Source: Magnetococcales bacterium
Lineage (GTDB): Bacteria > Pseudomonadota > Magnetococcia > Magnetococcales > UBA8363
Reading direction: 5' to 3'
NCBI GenBank assembly: GCA_015228975.1
Contig: JADGCN010000019.1
Coordinates: forward strand, 1-41,101
Length of the DNA: 41,101 nt
The stretch's first letter is position 1. Each line of letters starts with the position of its first letter. Made by a program: the position numbers and the translations under genes. This document shows, in pieces, positions 25,102-33,471 of this stretch. The notes under the pieces were generated by a model. That model saw nothing but the letters and a program-made list of their open reading frames with translations, was not told the origin of the DNA and searched no databases.

Positions 25102-26304
25102 TCATTCGCAACCGGACGACTCACCTTTGGCCGGACCGAAAAGGAAGAAGGCACTCGTGAAGCCGTGCAAAAACGTCTTGCCATGAACGGGGCCGATTTC
25201 TCCATTGCAGAAGAACCCGCCGATGGGAAGCGTGCCCAACGTTGTTTGAAAAAGGTGTATGTCGTGGTTGGATAAACCGAACAACCCCTTGCCACGCCCG
25301 AGACAGGAAAACATCAAGCCCCCCACGGATTGATGTCCCAGCCGCGCTTGGCCATGATTTTTCAATACTCGCAGCAAATCCTTTCTGGCGGCCAGGGGGT
25401 CGCGCAAATGAAACTGGACGGCCTGATAGGAGCGCACCGGGGCGGCAATCGCCAAATGACCGGTGGAAGGTTCCCCGCCGATGATCTGTCGGATTAAAAA
25501 GTCGCCTTGTTCGAGGGGTTGCTGTTTGGCGGTCACGGCAATACCCAATGTCAGGGCATTTTGGAAGAGTTCCTGATCCGATTCGGGTAACGTGTCGTAA
25601 ATTTCACGCAACACATCCACCGGCGAGCGATTATCCAGTTCATAGATCAGGTTGTTTTTGCATGATGTAATGAACATGGGCGGCCCGATGGGGCGGCATC
25701 CCTGGCTGACGATCGAATCGATGTGCAGGCTGCCGGACAGGGCCACTCCCGAAAGCCCTGTTTGATAAATGCCATCATCGACCATCATGATATGGTCCCC
25801 CGGTTTATTGCCACCGCTGACAAGGCCACCCATTTTGACACTCTCGGGGAATCCCAGATCCAATGCTTGGAGAAAGGTTTCGATGTCAAAGGTATACGGA
25901 TCCGCCAGCAGGATGAAATGCGGGGCCGGGGTCGTGGTGGACAGATGGAGGCGCAGGGCATCCAGGGCGGTGGCGGGCTCGGAGAAGTGTTGGGAGGTGA
26001 TGTGAAAGGGTTGGAGCGTAACTTCTGGCAGCGAGGCCATGGAGATGGAGATGGCCTTTTGTTGTTCCAATTCCCGTCCTTGACCGATGACGCCGCCGCT
26101 CAAACAGCCAATCCAGTGCCGGGGCTTCAGCAGGCTGGGGATCATTTGCGCCAACTGTCTGACCTCGTCACGATTGTAACCACAAAAGAAAACGATTGCC
26201 AAATCGGGGGTCGTGCCGGAAAAAACGTGTGCAAACCGCTCGGCAGCCTCAGCCATACCCCGCTCCAGGTGTTCATCGCAGAGCAAAAGAGTTTCCCACT
26301 TCAT
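25102..26304 (-). CDS. FIST domain protein (FIST N and C domains)
   Basis: A 400-residue soluble protein. The N-terminal part (AEAAERFAHVFSGTTPDLAIVFFCGYNRDEV...WIGCLSGGVIGQGRELEQ) and the C-terminal part (VSQGCRPIGPPMFITSCKNNLIYELDNRSPVDVL...FSCLGRGKGLFG) match the FIST_N and FIST_C halves. FIST proteins are thought to be intracellular sensors of small ligands, often paired with histidine kinases or diguanylate cyclases; none is adjacent here. The ATG at 26304 (MKWETLLL) has GGAG 9 nt upstream; the longer frame to 26391 overlaps the terminator of the upstream gene and is rejected. Confidence 0.85.
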   Translation of the reverse strand: MKWETLLLCDEHLERGMAEAAERFAHVFSGTTPDLAIVFFCGYNRDEVRQLAQMIPSLLKPRHWIGCLSGGVIGQGRELEQQKAISISMASLPEVTLQPFHITSQHFSEPATALDALRLHLSTTTPAPHFILLADPYTFDIETFLQALDLGFPESVKMGGLVSGGNKPGDHIMMVDDGIYQTGLSGVALSGSLHIDSIVSQGCRPIGPPMFITSCKNNLIYELDNRSPVDVLREIYDTLPESDQELFQNALTLGIAVTAKQQPLEQGDFLIRQIIGGEPSTGHLAIAAPVRSYQAVQFHLRDPLAARKDLLRVLKNHGQARLGHQSVGGLMFSCLGRGKGLFGLSNHDIHLFQTTLGTLPIGGFFCNGEIGPVHGKTFLHGFTSAFFLFGPAKGESSGCE

Positions 26305-26365
26305 ACAACGACTCTCCAAGGCGGACCATTCAAGCCAGAGCGAGAAAGCTTCACGAGGTGATTCA

Positions 26366-26403
26366 AGAAACAAAGAGCGGGCCGAAACCACCAGCCCGCT
26401 CTT
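26366..26403 (-). terminator. Terminator downstream of the OmpA-family gene
   Basis: AAGAGCGGGC (26373-26382) and GCCCGCTCTT (26394-26403) form a perfect 10-bp stem with an 11-nt loop. On the minus strand it is followed by TTTGTTTCTTG. It separates the OmpA lipoprotein from the FIST gene. Confidence 0.8.
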
Positions 26404-26428
26404 ATTTCAGTCTACGAAGTAACGCATA

Positions 26429-27196
26429 CTACTTCAAGGGATCCAACTGCACGCGGCGGTTCATGGAACGCCCTTGTGGTGTGGAATTGTCCGCAATGGG
26501 CCTGTCCATACCGTAACCGACGGTTGTCAGGCGTTTGGGGCTCACACCCTTGGCGATGAAATATTGGCGCACCGCCTCGGCCCGGAATTCGGACAATGCC
26601 TGATTGTGTTTACGATTGCTCGTACTGTCCGTATGTCCTTGAATCTCCACATTCATCGAGGGATTTTGGTTCAAAACCATGATGACACTGTCAAGATTGG
26701 CGAAATCAACGGATTTGATCGTGGCTTTATCGCTGTCGAAGTGGAGGTTTTCCACGACCCAGCAACCGACTTCATTCACGTGCGCCCCTTTGGGGGTACC
26801 GGGACATTTGTCGCGGTTGTCGGGCACGCCGTCGCCGTCGGAGTCGATGGGACAGCCATCTTTATCGACGGTCACCCCTCTGGGGGTATCGGGGCATTTG
26901 TCCAGGTAGTCGGGCACGCCGTCGCCGTCAGAGTCCAGTGGACAGCCTTTGGCATCGACCGGGACACCTTTCGGGGTGTTGGGACAAGCGGGTGGGGGTG
27001 GGGCTTTCTCAGCCGTGCGCTCACAGAAGTAACACTGGGTTCCCGCCCTGCCAACGTTCGCTTTCCCGTCCTGGGGATGCCATTGCTTGTAACCACCGTA
27101 GACCCAACCTTCGGGTGTTGTTGGCGGTGCGCAAGAGGCGAGGGTAAGCGAAAGGAGGCCAACTGCGGCCAAGGTCGCTAACCGAAATATTTTCAT
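26429..27196 (-). CDS. OmpA-family lipoprotein with calcium-binding TSP3-type repeats
   Basis: A 255-residue outer-membrane lipoprotein: a signal peptide with lipobox LASC (lipid Cys about 22), a CYFC pair at about 55-58, TSP3-type repeats (DSDGDGVPDYLDKCPDTPRG and DSDGDGVPDNRDKCPGTPKG, 88-137) that bind calcium, and an OmpA peptidoglycan-binding domain (150-255) with NVEIQGHTDSTSNRKHNQAL and a final RSMNRRVQL. It tethers the outer membrane to the cell wall. AAGGAG precedes two ATGs at 27199 and 27196; the second has better spacing. Confidence 0.93.
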   Translation of the reverse strand: MKIFRLATLAAVGLLSLTLASCAPPTTPEGWVYGGYKQWHPQDGKANVGRAGTQCYFCERTAEKAPPPPACPNTPKGVPVDAKGCPLDSDGDGVPDYLDKCPDTPRGVTVDKDGCPIDSDGDGVPDNRDKCPGTPKGAHVNEVGCWVVENLHFDSDKATIKSVDFANLDSVIMVLNQNPSMNVEIQGHTDSTSNRKHNQALSEFRAEAVRQYFIAKGVSPKRLTTVGYGMDRPIADNSTPQGRSMNRRVQLDPLK

Positions 27197-27655
27197 CATA
27201 AACTCCTTGCTTTGTTGGTAAAACATGATGGCTCATCGGCCTGATTGTGATTAAAGTCTACCCCCTGATCCGTCACGAAAAACCGGTATTCATGCTGTCA
27301 TAGTCCCCTTGTCCACCCCCTGATGACGACCACAGCGCCAGTTCCATCGACCCGATCTCTCCAATCGCTGGGGATTATCTCACATTCGCTAATAGTTGTA
27401 AAATGCGTTTCTTGCGACACGTTCCATTTGGTGTCATTCCTCCATTTGGTGTCATTCCTCCATGGACGCCGGCTGGCCTGTTGATAAATTCAATTTATTT
27501 ATCAATTGAAATTTCCATGAAGCAATCTCTTATTTACTTCCGTGATTTTTGCGGATAAGGTTTTCAAAGATGGGGATGGCCCTGCCCGCGCATCACCTTA
27601 TTCCCCTCAGGGGGAGAATTGGGCAAAAAGCCTCTGCTGCAAAGGAAGATAACGA
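27197..27655. other. Intergenic region with tandem repeat and AT-rich palindrome
   Basis: No gene is seen in these 459 nt between divergent genes. They contain two perfect 18-bp repeats CCATTTGGTGTCATTCCT (27424-27441, 27442-27459) and, 21 nt further, the inverted repeat TTGATAAA-N9-TTTATCAA (27481-27505), a possible operator. Promoters for both flanking genes must lie here, but none stands out clearly; TTGAAA at 27506-27511 with TATTTA at 27531-27536 is only a weak match. Confidence 0.6.
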
Positions 27656-27967
27656 ATGAGCGCGATCAACTGCTGGGAAGTCAAGAAATGCGGGTTTGAA
27701 AAGGTGACGCCCGGGGAAAAAACCTGCCCGGCTGTAGCCTTCGATGCCGCGGACGGTTTTTTGGGCGGCAAAAACGGTGGCCGCGCCTGCACGTTCATCC
27801 CCGGCACCTTGTGCGGCGGTGACGGACCCTGTTCCACCACGGACAAGACCGAGCGCTGCCAACAGTGCAAATTTTTCTACGACCTCAAAGAGAGTTACGG
27901 GGCCATCTTCACCCCTGGCAATTTTCATCGCTTCGTGCAAAACTCATTTGTGCGAGCCGTACTGTAA
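27656..27967 (+). CDS. Two-CW domain cysteine-rich protein
   Basis: A 103-residue protein with nine Cys in the two-CW pattern: NCWEVKKCG at the start, then TCPA, GRACTFIPGTLCGG, PCSTT and RCQQCKFFYDL. The domain is known mostly as a C-terminal module of sensory or chemotaxis proteins and as stand-alone small proteins; the Cys set suggests metal or cluster binding, which is not shown. AAGGAAG lies 7 nt before the ATG. It stands alone, about 100 nt before a metallopeptidase gene on the same strand. Confidence 0.8.
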   Translation: MSAINCWEVKKCGFEKVTPGEKTCPAVAFDAADGFLGGKNGGRACTFIPGTLCGGDGPCSTTDKTERCQQCKFFYDLKESYGAIFTPGNFHRFVQNSFVRAVL

Positions 27968-28072
27968 GTTGCCCGAAACCCGACCAAACCGTATCACTCA
28001 GACGTTCCTTGCGCCCTCCCTCTTCACATTTGGGCACGGGAATGGAAGGACGCGAACAATCCTTTCGTGCCC

Positions 28073-28792
28073 ATGGACTTGAAGGTGACCAACAATCGAC
28101 ACATCATCATCGGTGGTGAAGCCAAAAAGTTTCAGGTCGCCTTCGTCAAAAATCGCAAGCGCATCTCCATAGTCGTCACCGACCGGGGGGAAATTCAGGT
28201 GCGGTGCCCACTCGGTACCCCCATGCGCCAGGTCGATGCCCTTTTGACCCGCGAGACCGATTGGCTGGATGGTCATCTCAATCAGCGCATCAAAAACAAA
28301 CGCTTGGCATTCCAGGAAGGGGCGGCCCTGCCCTTTTTGGGGGATTGTCTCACCTTGCGACTGGCCCCCTGGGGCAAGGGGTCGGTGTTTCGTTGCGGCG
28401 ATGACCTGTGGGTCACCCGGGTGGATCCCGACGATGTGGATACCAACCTGGACATTCGCCGCCCGCTGGAACGCTGGTACCTCCGGCATGCACAGGCTTA
28501 TTTCCCCTCGCGTCTCACCTTCTGGGCGCGCATCATGGGCGTCTCGTTCAACAATTTGAACGTGCGCAATCAACGAACCCGTTGGGGAAGTTGTTCCAGC
28601 CGTGGCAACATCAATTTAAACTGGCGTCTGATGTGGGCCACGCCCCGCGTTGTCGATTACGTCCTGGTCCACGAGCTGACCCATCGCCGGCACATGAACC
28701 ATTCCCCTGCCTTTTGGCAAGCGGTACAATCCATGATCCCTGATTATCAGGAGTGCCGAAACCTTTTAAAATCCCTGGGCTCCCCCTGGTAA
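28073..28792 (+). CDS. YgjP-like (DUF45/M48-type) zinc metallopeptidase
   Basis: A 239-residue protein. The N-terminal beta region (VAFVKNRKRISIVVTDRGEI) is followed by the YgjP/WLM signature NQRTRWGSCSSRGNINLNWR (about 165-184) and the zinc site HELTH with third ligand in HMNHSPAFW (about 203-216). This family (COG1451) is conserved and predicted to be a metal-dependent peptidase; substrates are not known. An in-frame GTG lies two codons upstream (28067); neither start has a strong RBS. Confidence 0.9.
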   Translation: MDLKVTNNRHIIIGGEAKKFQVAFVKNRKRISIVVTDRGEIQVRCPLGTPMRQVDALLTRETDWLDGHLNQRIKNKRLAFQEGAALPFLGDCLTLRLAPWGKGSVFRCGDDLWVTRVDPDDVDTNLDIRRPLERWYLRHAQAYFPSRLTFWARIMGVSFNNLNVRNQRTRWGSCSSRGNINLNWRLMWATPRVVDYVLVHELTHRRHMNHSPAFWQAVQSMIPDYQECRNLLKSLGSPW

Positions 28793-28844
28793 ACGGGACA
28801 CCGCCCCGGGCAATCCAACGCAATGCGTGAAACAAGCTTGGCAT

Positions 28845-28885
28845 TGGCATGATGGCTGCGTTCTGCCGCAACAGGTGCAACACCT
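28845..28885 (+). promoter_or_regulatory. Possible sigma-54-like promoter and 13-bp palindrome upstream of feoB
   Basis: TGGCATGATGGCTGC (28845-28859) keeps the GG/GC spacing of a sigma-54 promoter, with mismatches at C6 and T12. The palindrome AGGTG-CAA-CACCT (28873-28885) lies at the predicted start site, where it could act as an operator, for example for the downstream DtxR-type regulator. Both are pattern matches only. Confidence 0.3.
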
Positions 28886-28904
28886 TTGGTGATTCAAGCG
28901 AGTG

Positions 28905-30902
28905 ATGATCATGCAACACTGTCATGCAACGACACACGAGAAGGTATCCCTGGCAGAAAAGGCGGAGACGTGGCCGATCGCGGTCATCGGCCCCTCCAAT
29001 GCAGGAAAAAGCGTGTTATTCAATAGCCTTACGGGTGAATATACCATTGTCGCCAATTATCCGCAAACCACTGTAGAACCGGCCCGGCGCATCATCCAAA
29101 CCGCTCAAGGCCCGATCGAACTGGTGGATACCCCGGGTATTGACTCTTTGACAGCCCAATCGCGTGACGAATACGCAACCCTCAAGGTATTGTTGCAAGA
29201 TGGCTTGCATGGGGTGTTGTTTTGCGGGCATGCCCTCAACGTCAAGCGCTCCCTGGTGCTGTTGGCGCAACTCCTGGAACTGGAACTCCCCGTTATCGCC
29301 TGCTTCAACAAGTCTGACCAGGCGGCGAGCAGTGGCATGGTGACCGATGTTCACCATTTGGCCAACCTCCTGGGCCTGCCGGTGCTGGAAATATCGGCGG
29401 AACACGACCTGGGAACCAATCAGGTCCGGGAATCCCTGGAGACGTTTCGCGGCAATCATGGCGTTTGGGCCCTGCCGGAAGTCACCATTCGTTATCCCGC
29501 ATTTGTGGAAGAAACGGTCGAAAAACTGCGCAAACTATTCCCCCTGGAACAACGTCCGAGCAAAGGCGTGGCCCTGTTGTTCATGCAGGGCGAGGACATC
29601 GCCAAGGAGTGGTTCCACGAGCGTCTGGCATCGGAAGTCCTGATTGAAGCCGATCATATCGTGCAAAATTTCCAAAAGAGAATCACCTCGATTCGGTTTC
29701 GTCTGGCCCTGTTCCAGGCCCGGGAGGCCTGGGCCAATCGTTTGGCGGAGAAAACCGTCCACCAGGCGGCGCACGTCCTCCCGACCCTGCTGCAAAAAGT
29801 GGGACAGGCCACCCGTCATCCCATTCTGGGTTGGCCCATTTTCATCCTGATACTCTGGCTGACGTTCAAGGGCGTTGGTTTCGGTGCCGTGCAATTGGGC
29901 ACTTGGTTGGATGGTCTGATCTTCACCCCGGCGGCCCAGGCGATTGGTGTACTGATCACCCACCCCTGGATCAATGAATTCCTGGTTGGCCAATTCGGTT
30001 TGCTCACCATGGGGGTGGCCAACGCCATGGTGACCGTGGTGCCGATCTTGTTGATTTTTTTCTTGATCGTCCATTTTTTGGAAGATGTCGGCTATCTCCC
30101 CTCCTTGAGCGTCTTGACCAATCGCGCCTTGCTGCCGTTGGGATTGTCGGGCAAGGCGGTGTTGCCACTGGTTTTGGGCAGTGGCTGCAACACGACCGCG
30201 ACCATGTCCAGTCGCATCCTCGCCACGCGCAAGGAGCGCTTGTTGGTCTCCTTCCTGGTCGCCTTGGGGGTGCCGTGTTCGGTGCAGATGGGGGTGCTGT
30301 TCGCCATTTTGAGTACCATGCCTTTCACCGCCTTGTTGACTGTTATGGGAACTGTGATCGGTACGACCATCCTGTGCGGACTGGCGATGAACCGCCTCCT
30401 CCCCGGGAACATTCACGGCCAGGAATTCATCCTGGAACTCCCCACCTTTTGCTTGCCGCACTGGCGCAACATCCTGCGCAAGACCTGGTTTCGCATCAAA
30501 TGGTTCCTGATCGAGGCGGTACCGCTGTTCATCGCAGCGGCCATAGCCATGTTCACCCTGGAAAAAACTGGCGCCCTGACAGTCATTAAATCCTTGTTAC
30601 ACCCCATGGTGACCGGATTTTTGCTGTTGCCGGATAAAATAACCGAAGTATTCATCTTGGTTTTGGCACGTCGCGAAGTCGGGGCCATCTATTTCAAGCA
30701 AATGGTCGAAAACGGTGAGCTGGATTATCAACAAATCGTCACGGGACTTGTCGTCATCACGCTCTTCATCCCTTGCGCTTCCAATACCATGGTGATGATC
30801 AAGGAGTTTGGCGCCCGCTGGGCGGTGGCGACCAATCTGGCCATTATCTGTATCGCCATTCTGGTGGGAAAACTGCTCAGTCTCTCCCTGGCGCTCCTTT
30901 AG
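28905..30902 (+). CDS. feoB: FeoB-family ferrous iron transporter (divergent)
   Basis: About 665 residues. The N-terminal G domain has G1 GPSNAGKS (30-37), G2 region ANYPQTTVE, G3 DTPG (76-79) and G4 NKSD (136-139). A helical spacer is followed by the membrane domain with gate-type segments VLGSGCNTTATMSSR and GVPCSVQMGV, each carrying a conserved Cys. FeoB imports Fe(II) across the inner membrane. The usual G1 GNPNSGKT and gate GCNVPA texts are changed here, placing it in a divergent FeoB subgroup. Start codons GTG 28902, ATG 28905 and ATG 28911 are all possible. Downstream by 25 nt is a DtxR-family regulator; no separate FeoA or FeoC is seen. Confidence 0.92.
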   Translation: MIMQHCHATTHEKVSLAEKAETWPIAVIGPSNAGKSVLFNSLTGEYTIVANYPQTTVEPARRIIQTAQGPIELVDTPGIDSLTAQSRDEYATLKVLLQDGLHGVLFCGHALNVKRSLVLLAQLLELELPVIACFNKSDQAASSGMVTDVHHLANLLGLPVLEISAEHDLGTNQVRESLETFRGNHGVWALPEVTIRYPAFVEETVEKLRKLFPLEQRPSKGVALLFMQGEDIAKEWFHERLASEVLIEADHIVQNFQKRITSIRFRLALFQAREAWANRLAEKTVHQAAHVLPTLLQKVGQATRHPILGWPIFILILWLTFKGVGFGAVQLGTWLDGLIFTPAAQAIGVLITHPWINEFLVGQFGLLTMGVANAMVTVVPILLIFFLIVHFLEDVGYLPSLSVLTNRALLPLGLSGKAVLPLVLGSGCNTTATMSSRILATRKERLLVSFLVALGVPCSVQMGVLFAILSTMPFTALLTVMGTVIGTTILCGLAMNRLLPGNIHGQEFILELPTFCLPHWRNILRKTWFRIKWFLIEAVPLFIAAAIAMFTLEKTGALTVIKSLLHPMVTGFLLLPDKITEVFILVLARREVGAIYFKQMVENGELDYQQIVTGLVVITLFIPCASNTMVMIKEFGARWAVATNLAIICIAILVGKLLSLSLALL

Positions 30903-30927
30903 ACAAACCTGGTGAAAAGGAAGACAC

Positions 30928-31584
30928 ATGGGTCTGGATACCGAACACCGACGGGATGAATTATTGGAAATGTTATGGCGTCTTGGCGAACGGCATGAGG
31001 CGACCGTCCCCAACTTGCGTCGCTACGACCCGGAACATCGCTACGAGGAGTATCTGCGCGAATTCAGCACCAACGGCGTCATTCGTCTTGATGGGGAACG
31101 GATCGTCCTGACCCCGAAAGGGACGGAGATGGCCCGAAAGATCGTTCGCCGTCATCGCCTGGCGGAACGGTTGTTGGTGGATGTCATGGGCAAAACCCCC
31201 AAGGAAACCGAAGATGCCGCCTGTGAATTTGAACATATTTTGGCCCCGGAGCTTGTCGGTGCCATTTGCACGCTGCTCGGACACCCCATGACCTGTCCTC
31301 ATGGACAGGTCATTCCCGAAGGGGAGTGTTGTCAAAAGAGACAAAAAGTGGTGTCAACGGCTGTGGTACCCCTGACCCAGGTGGAAACGGGCGAGGAGGT
31401 TCGCATCGCCTCCATCGACAGCCAGGATCCACAACGGGTCAGTCGATTATTGGCCTTGGGTTTGTTGCCCGGAGCCACAATCGTCATGCAACAACGTCAT
31501 CCCACCATCGTCATCCAATTGGAACGGCGGCAGATTGCCTTTGAAGAATCCGTCGGTCAGGATTTGCGGGTGTGGCGTTCTTGA
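30928..31584 (+). CDS. DtxR/MntR-family metal-dependent repressor with C-terminal FeoA domain
   Basis: A 218-residue regulator. The N-terminal winged helix (RRDELLEMLWRLGERHEATV...FSTNGVIRLDGERIVLTPKG) is followed by the dimerisation/metal domain (RHRLAERLLVDVMGK, CEFEHILAPEL, CPHGQVIP), where Cys, Glu and His are placed as in DtxR metal sites. A FeoA/SH3-like domain (150-218, VETGEEVRIASIDSQDPQRV) completes it. Such proteins repress iron or manganese uptake genes when metal-loaded, so it probably controls the feoB upstream. AAGGAAG precedes the ATG. The 3' end of the coding sequence is partly duplicated just after the stop. Confidence 0.92.
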   Translation: MGLDTEHRRDELLEMLWRLGERHEATVPNLRRYDPEHRYEEYLREFSTNGVIRLDGERIVLTPKGTEMARKIVRRHRLAERLLVDVMGKTPKETEDAACEFEHILAPELVGAICTLLGHPMTCPHGQVIPEGECCQKRQKVVSTAVVPLTQVETGEEVRIASIDSQDPQRVSRLLALGLLPGATIVMQQRHPTIVIQLERRQIAFEESVGQDLRVWRS

Positions 31585-31644
31585 ATCTTTAAGGTTTTGC
31601 AGAATCCGTCGGCTTGGAATGACGGGTGTGGCGTTCTTGAATCT
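31545..31644 (+). repeat. 44-bp imperfect duplication of the regulator's 3' end
   Basis: AGAATCCGTCGG, 11 variable nt, then 21 identical nt starting GGGTGTGGCGTTC occur at 31545-31588 and 31601-31644 (56-bp period). The second copy would translate as AESVGLE-stop-RVWRS, echoing ESVGQDLRVWRS of the intact gene. Confidence 0.9.
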
Positions 31645-31663
31645 CAGGGGAGGGTGGGGGTCC

Positions 31664-33463
31664 ATGATCAGCAAGCGTTTGCTGGGTATTGTGTTGCTAT
31701 GGTTCGTGTGGATGCCGGGCGCGTGGGCGGCTCACGGTATCAGCCTGGATGGTCCCCTGAAATATCCGAACCATTTCGCCGGATTTGACTATACCGCACC
31801 CGACGCCGTGGTCGGGGGAACGCTGACGCTGCACAGCATCGGCAGTTTTGACAAGATGAATCCCTTTACCCTCAAGGGGATCGCCCCGGACCATCTGCGC
31901 TCATTCCTGTTTGAATCCCTCATGGTTCAATCCATGGACGAACCTTTTTCCCAATATGGTTTGTTGGCGGAGGATATTCAGGTTGCCGAAGATCGCATGT
32001 CGGTATTGGTGACGTTGCGTCCTGAAGCCCGGTTTTCCGATGGCAAACCCGTGACGGCGCGGGATGTGGCGTTTTCCCTGGAGATACTCAAATCAGACAA
32101 ATCCCACCCCCTTTTCGCCAGCTATTTTCGCGACATCACCAAGGTGGACGTGGAGTCGGAGCGGGGGGCGCGGTTTCATTTCGCACGACAAAACCGGGAG
32201 TTGCCTTTAATCCTGGGTGAATTGCCCATCCTGAGCCGGGACTATTTTCAATCCCACCCCTTTGACGGCGGGGACATGGAGATTCCTACGGGATCCGGCC
32301 CCTATCTGGTCGAAAGTGTGGATCGCGGCAAAACCATCACCTACAAAAGGAATCCCGATTATTGGGGCTGGAAGGTACCGGCCAATCGCGGTCTGTATAA
32401 TTTTGAGCGGGTTACGGTCAAATATTTCAAGGATCCGGTCGTAGCGTTGGAGGGGTTCAAGGCCGGGGAATTTGACTTCATCTTTGAAAACAATTCCAAG
32501 CAATGGGCCAGGGATTACCAGGGGGAGAAGTTCACCCGGGGGGATATCGTCAAAGAGACCCTGACCCACAAAAACGGTGCCGGTATGCAGGGGTTCGTCT
32601 TCAATCTGCGCCGCCCCATTTTCCAGGATATCAAGGTACGTCAAGCCATCACCCTGGCCCTCGATTTTGAATGGAGCAACCAGAACCTCTTCCATGGTCA
32701 ATATGTCCGTTCCAACAGCTATTTTTCCAACTCGGAAATGGCGGCGACCGGCAAACCCACCGCAGAGGAACTGGCCCTTCTGGAACCTTTACGGGATAAA
32801 CTGAACCCTGTCGTCTTTGGCGAAGTCGTCCAACCACCGACAACGACCGGGCCGGATGGGTTGCGCGGAAATTTGCGCAAAGCCTCGGAATTGTTGCTCA
32901 AGGCGGGGTGGAAGCTGGGCAAGGATCGCATCCTGGTCAATGAAGCCGGCAAAAGTTTTGATATCGAGATGTTGTTGCACGATACGGCGTTTGAACGCAT
33001 CATGGCCCCGTTCGCCGCCAACCTGGAAAAGCTGGGCATTCACTTAAACTATCGCACGGTGGATCCCGCCCTGTACAAACGTCGCGTGGAAGCGTTTGAT
33101 TTTGATATGGTGGTCGGGGCGTTCGGCCAATCGCAATCCCCCGGCAATGAACAGCGCGACCGTTGGCATTCCCAAAGTGCCAACATCCAGGGGAGTGACA
33201 ATCTGATCGGTTTGCAGGATCCGGCTATCGACGCCCTGGTGGAACATCTCATCTATGCCACCGATCGCGCCGCCCTGGTCACCGCCTGCCGCGCCCTGGA
33301 TCGTGTTCTCTTGGCGGGATATTATGTGGTACCCAACTGGTATATCAATTACCATCGCATCGCCTACTGGAATCGCTTTGCACGCCCCAAAACCGTGCCC
33401 CTGTATTTCAACAATCCGGAAGGATGGTTGTTGGCGTGGTGGCTGAAAAAGGAAAAGCAATAG
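31664..33463 (+). CDS. yejA: YejA-like periplasmic substrate-binding protein (SBP family 5)
   Basis: A 599-residue protein with a signal peptide (LLGIVLLWFVWMPGAWAAHG). The YejA-type opening is GISLDGPLKYPNHFAGFDYT and GGTLTLHSIGSFDKMNPF. The family 5 binding-protein core includes LRPEARFSDGKPVTARDVAFSLEIL. YejA delivers oligopeptides (including microcin C in enterobacteria) to the YejBEF importer. The ATG at 31664 has GGGGAGG upstream; the frame is open to 31535 across the duplicated repeat, which is not used. It is followed after 8 nt by yejB. Confidence 0.93.
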   Translation: MISKRLLGIVLLWFVWMPGAWAAHGISLDGPLKYPNHFAGFDYTAPDAVVGGTLTLHSIGSFDKMNPFTLKGIAPDHLRSFLFESLMVQSMDEPFSQYGLLAEDIQVAEDRMSVLVTLRPEARFSDGKPVTARDVAFSLEILKSDKSHPLFASYFRDITKVDVESERGARFHFARQNRELPLILGELPILSRDYFQSHPFDGGDMEIPTGSGPYLVESVDRGKTITYKRNPDYWGWKVPANRGLYNFERVTVKYFKDPVVALEGFKAGEFDFIFENNSKQWARDYQGEKFTRGDIVKETLTHKNGAGMQGFVFNLRRPIFQDIKVRQAITLALDFEWSNQNLFHGQYVRSNSYFSNSEMAATGKPTAEELALLEPLRDKLNPVVFGEVVQPPTTTGPDGLRGNLRKASELLLKAGWKLGKDRILVNEAGKSFDIEMLLHDTAFERIMAPFAANLEKLGIHLNYRTVDPALYKRRVEAFDFDMVVGAFGQSQSPGNEQRDRWHSQSANIQGSDNLIGLQDPAIDALVEHLIYATDRAALVTACRALDRVLLAGYYVVPNWYINYHRIAYWNRFARPKTVPLYFNNPEGWLLAWWLKKEKQ

Positions 33464-33471
33464 GGTAACCC

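Noticed and set aside
27481-27505. FNR/CRP-type site
   Set aside because: The half-sites TTGAT and ATCAA are 15 nt apart, far more than the 4 nt of an FNR box, so only a generic inverted repeat is claimed.
29535-30461. A 308-codon minus-strand frame opposite feoB
   Set aside because: Low-complexity Gln/Gly/His composition typical of a shadow frame; the plus strand encodes clear FeoB motifs.
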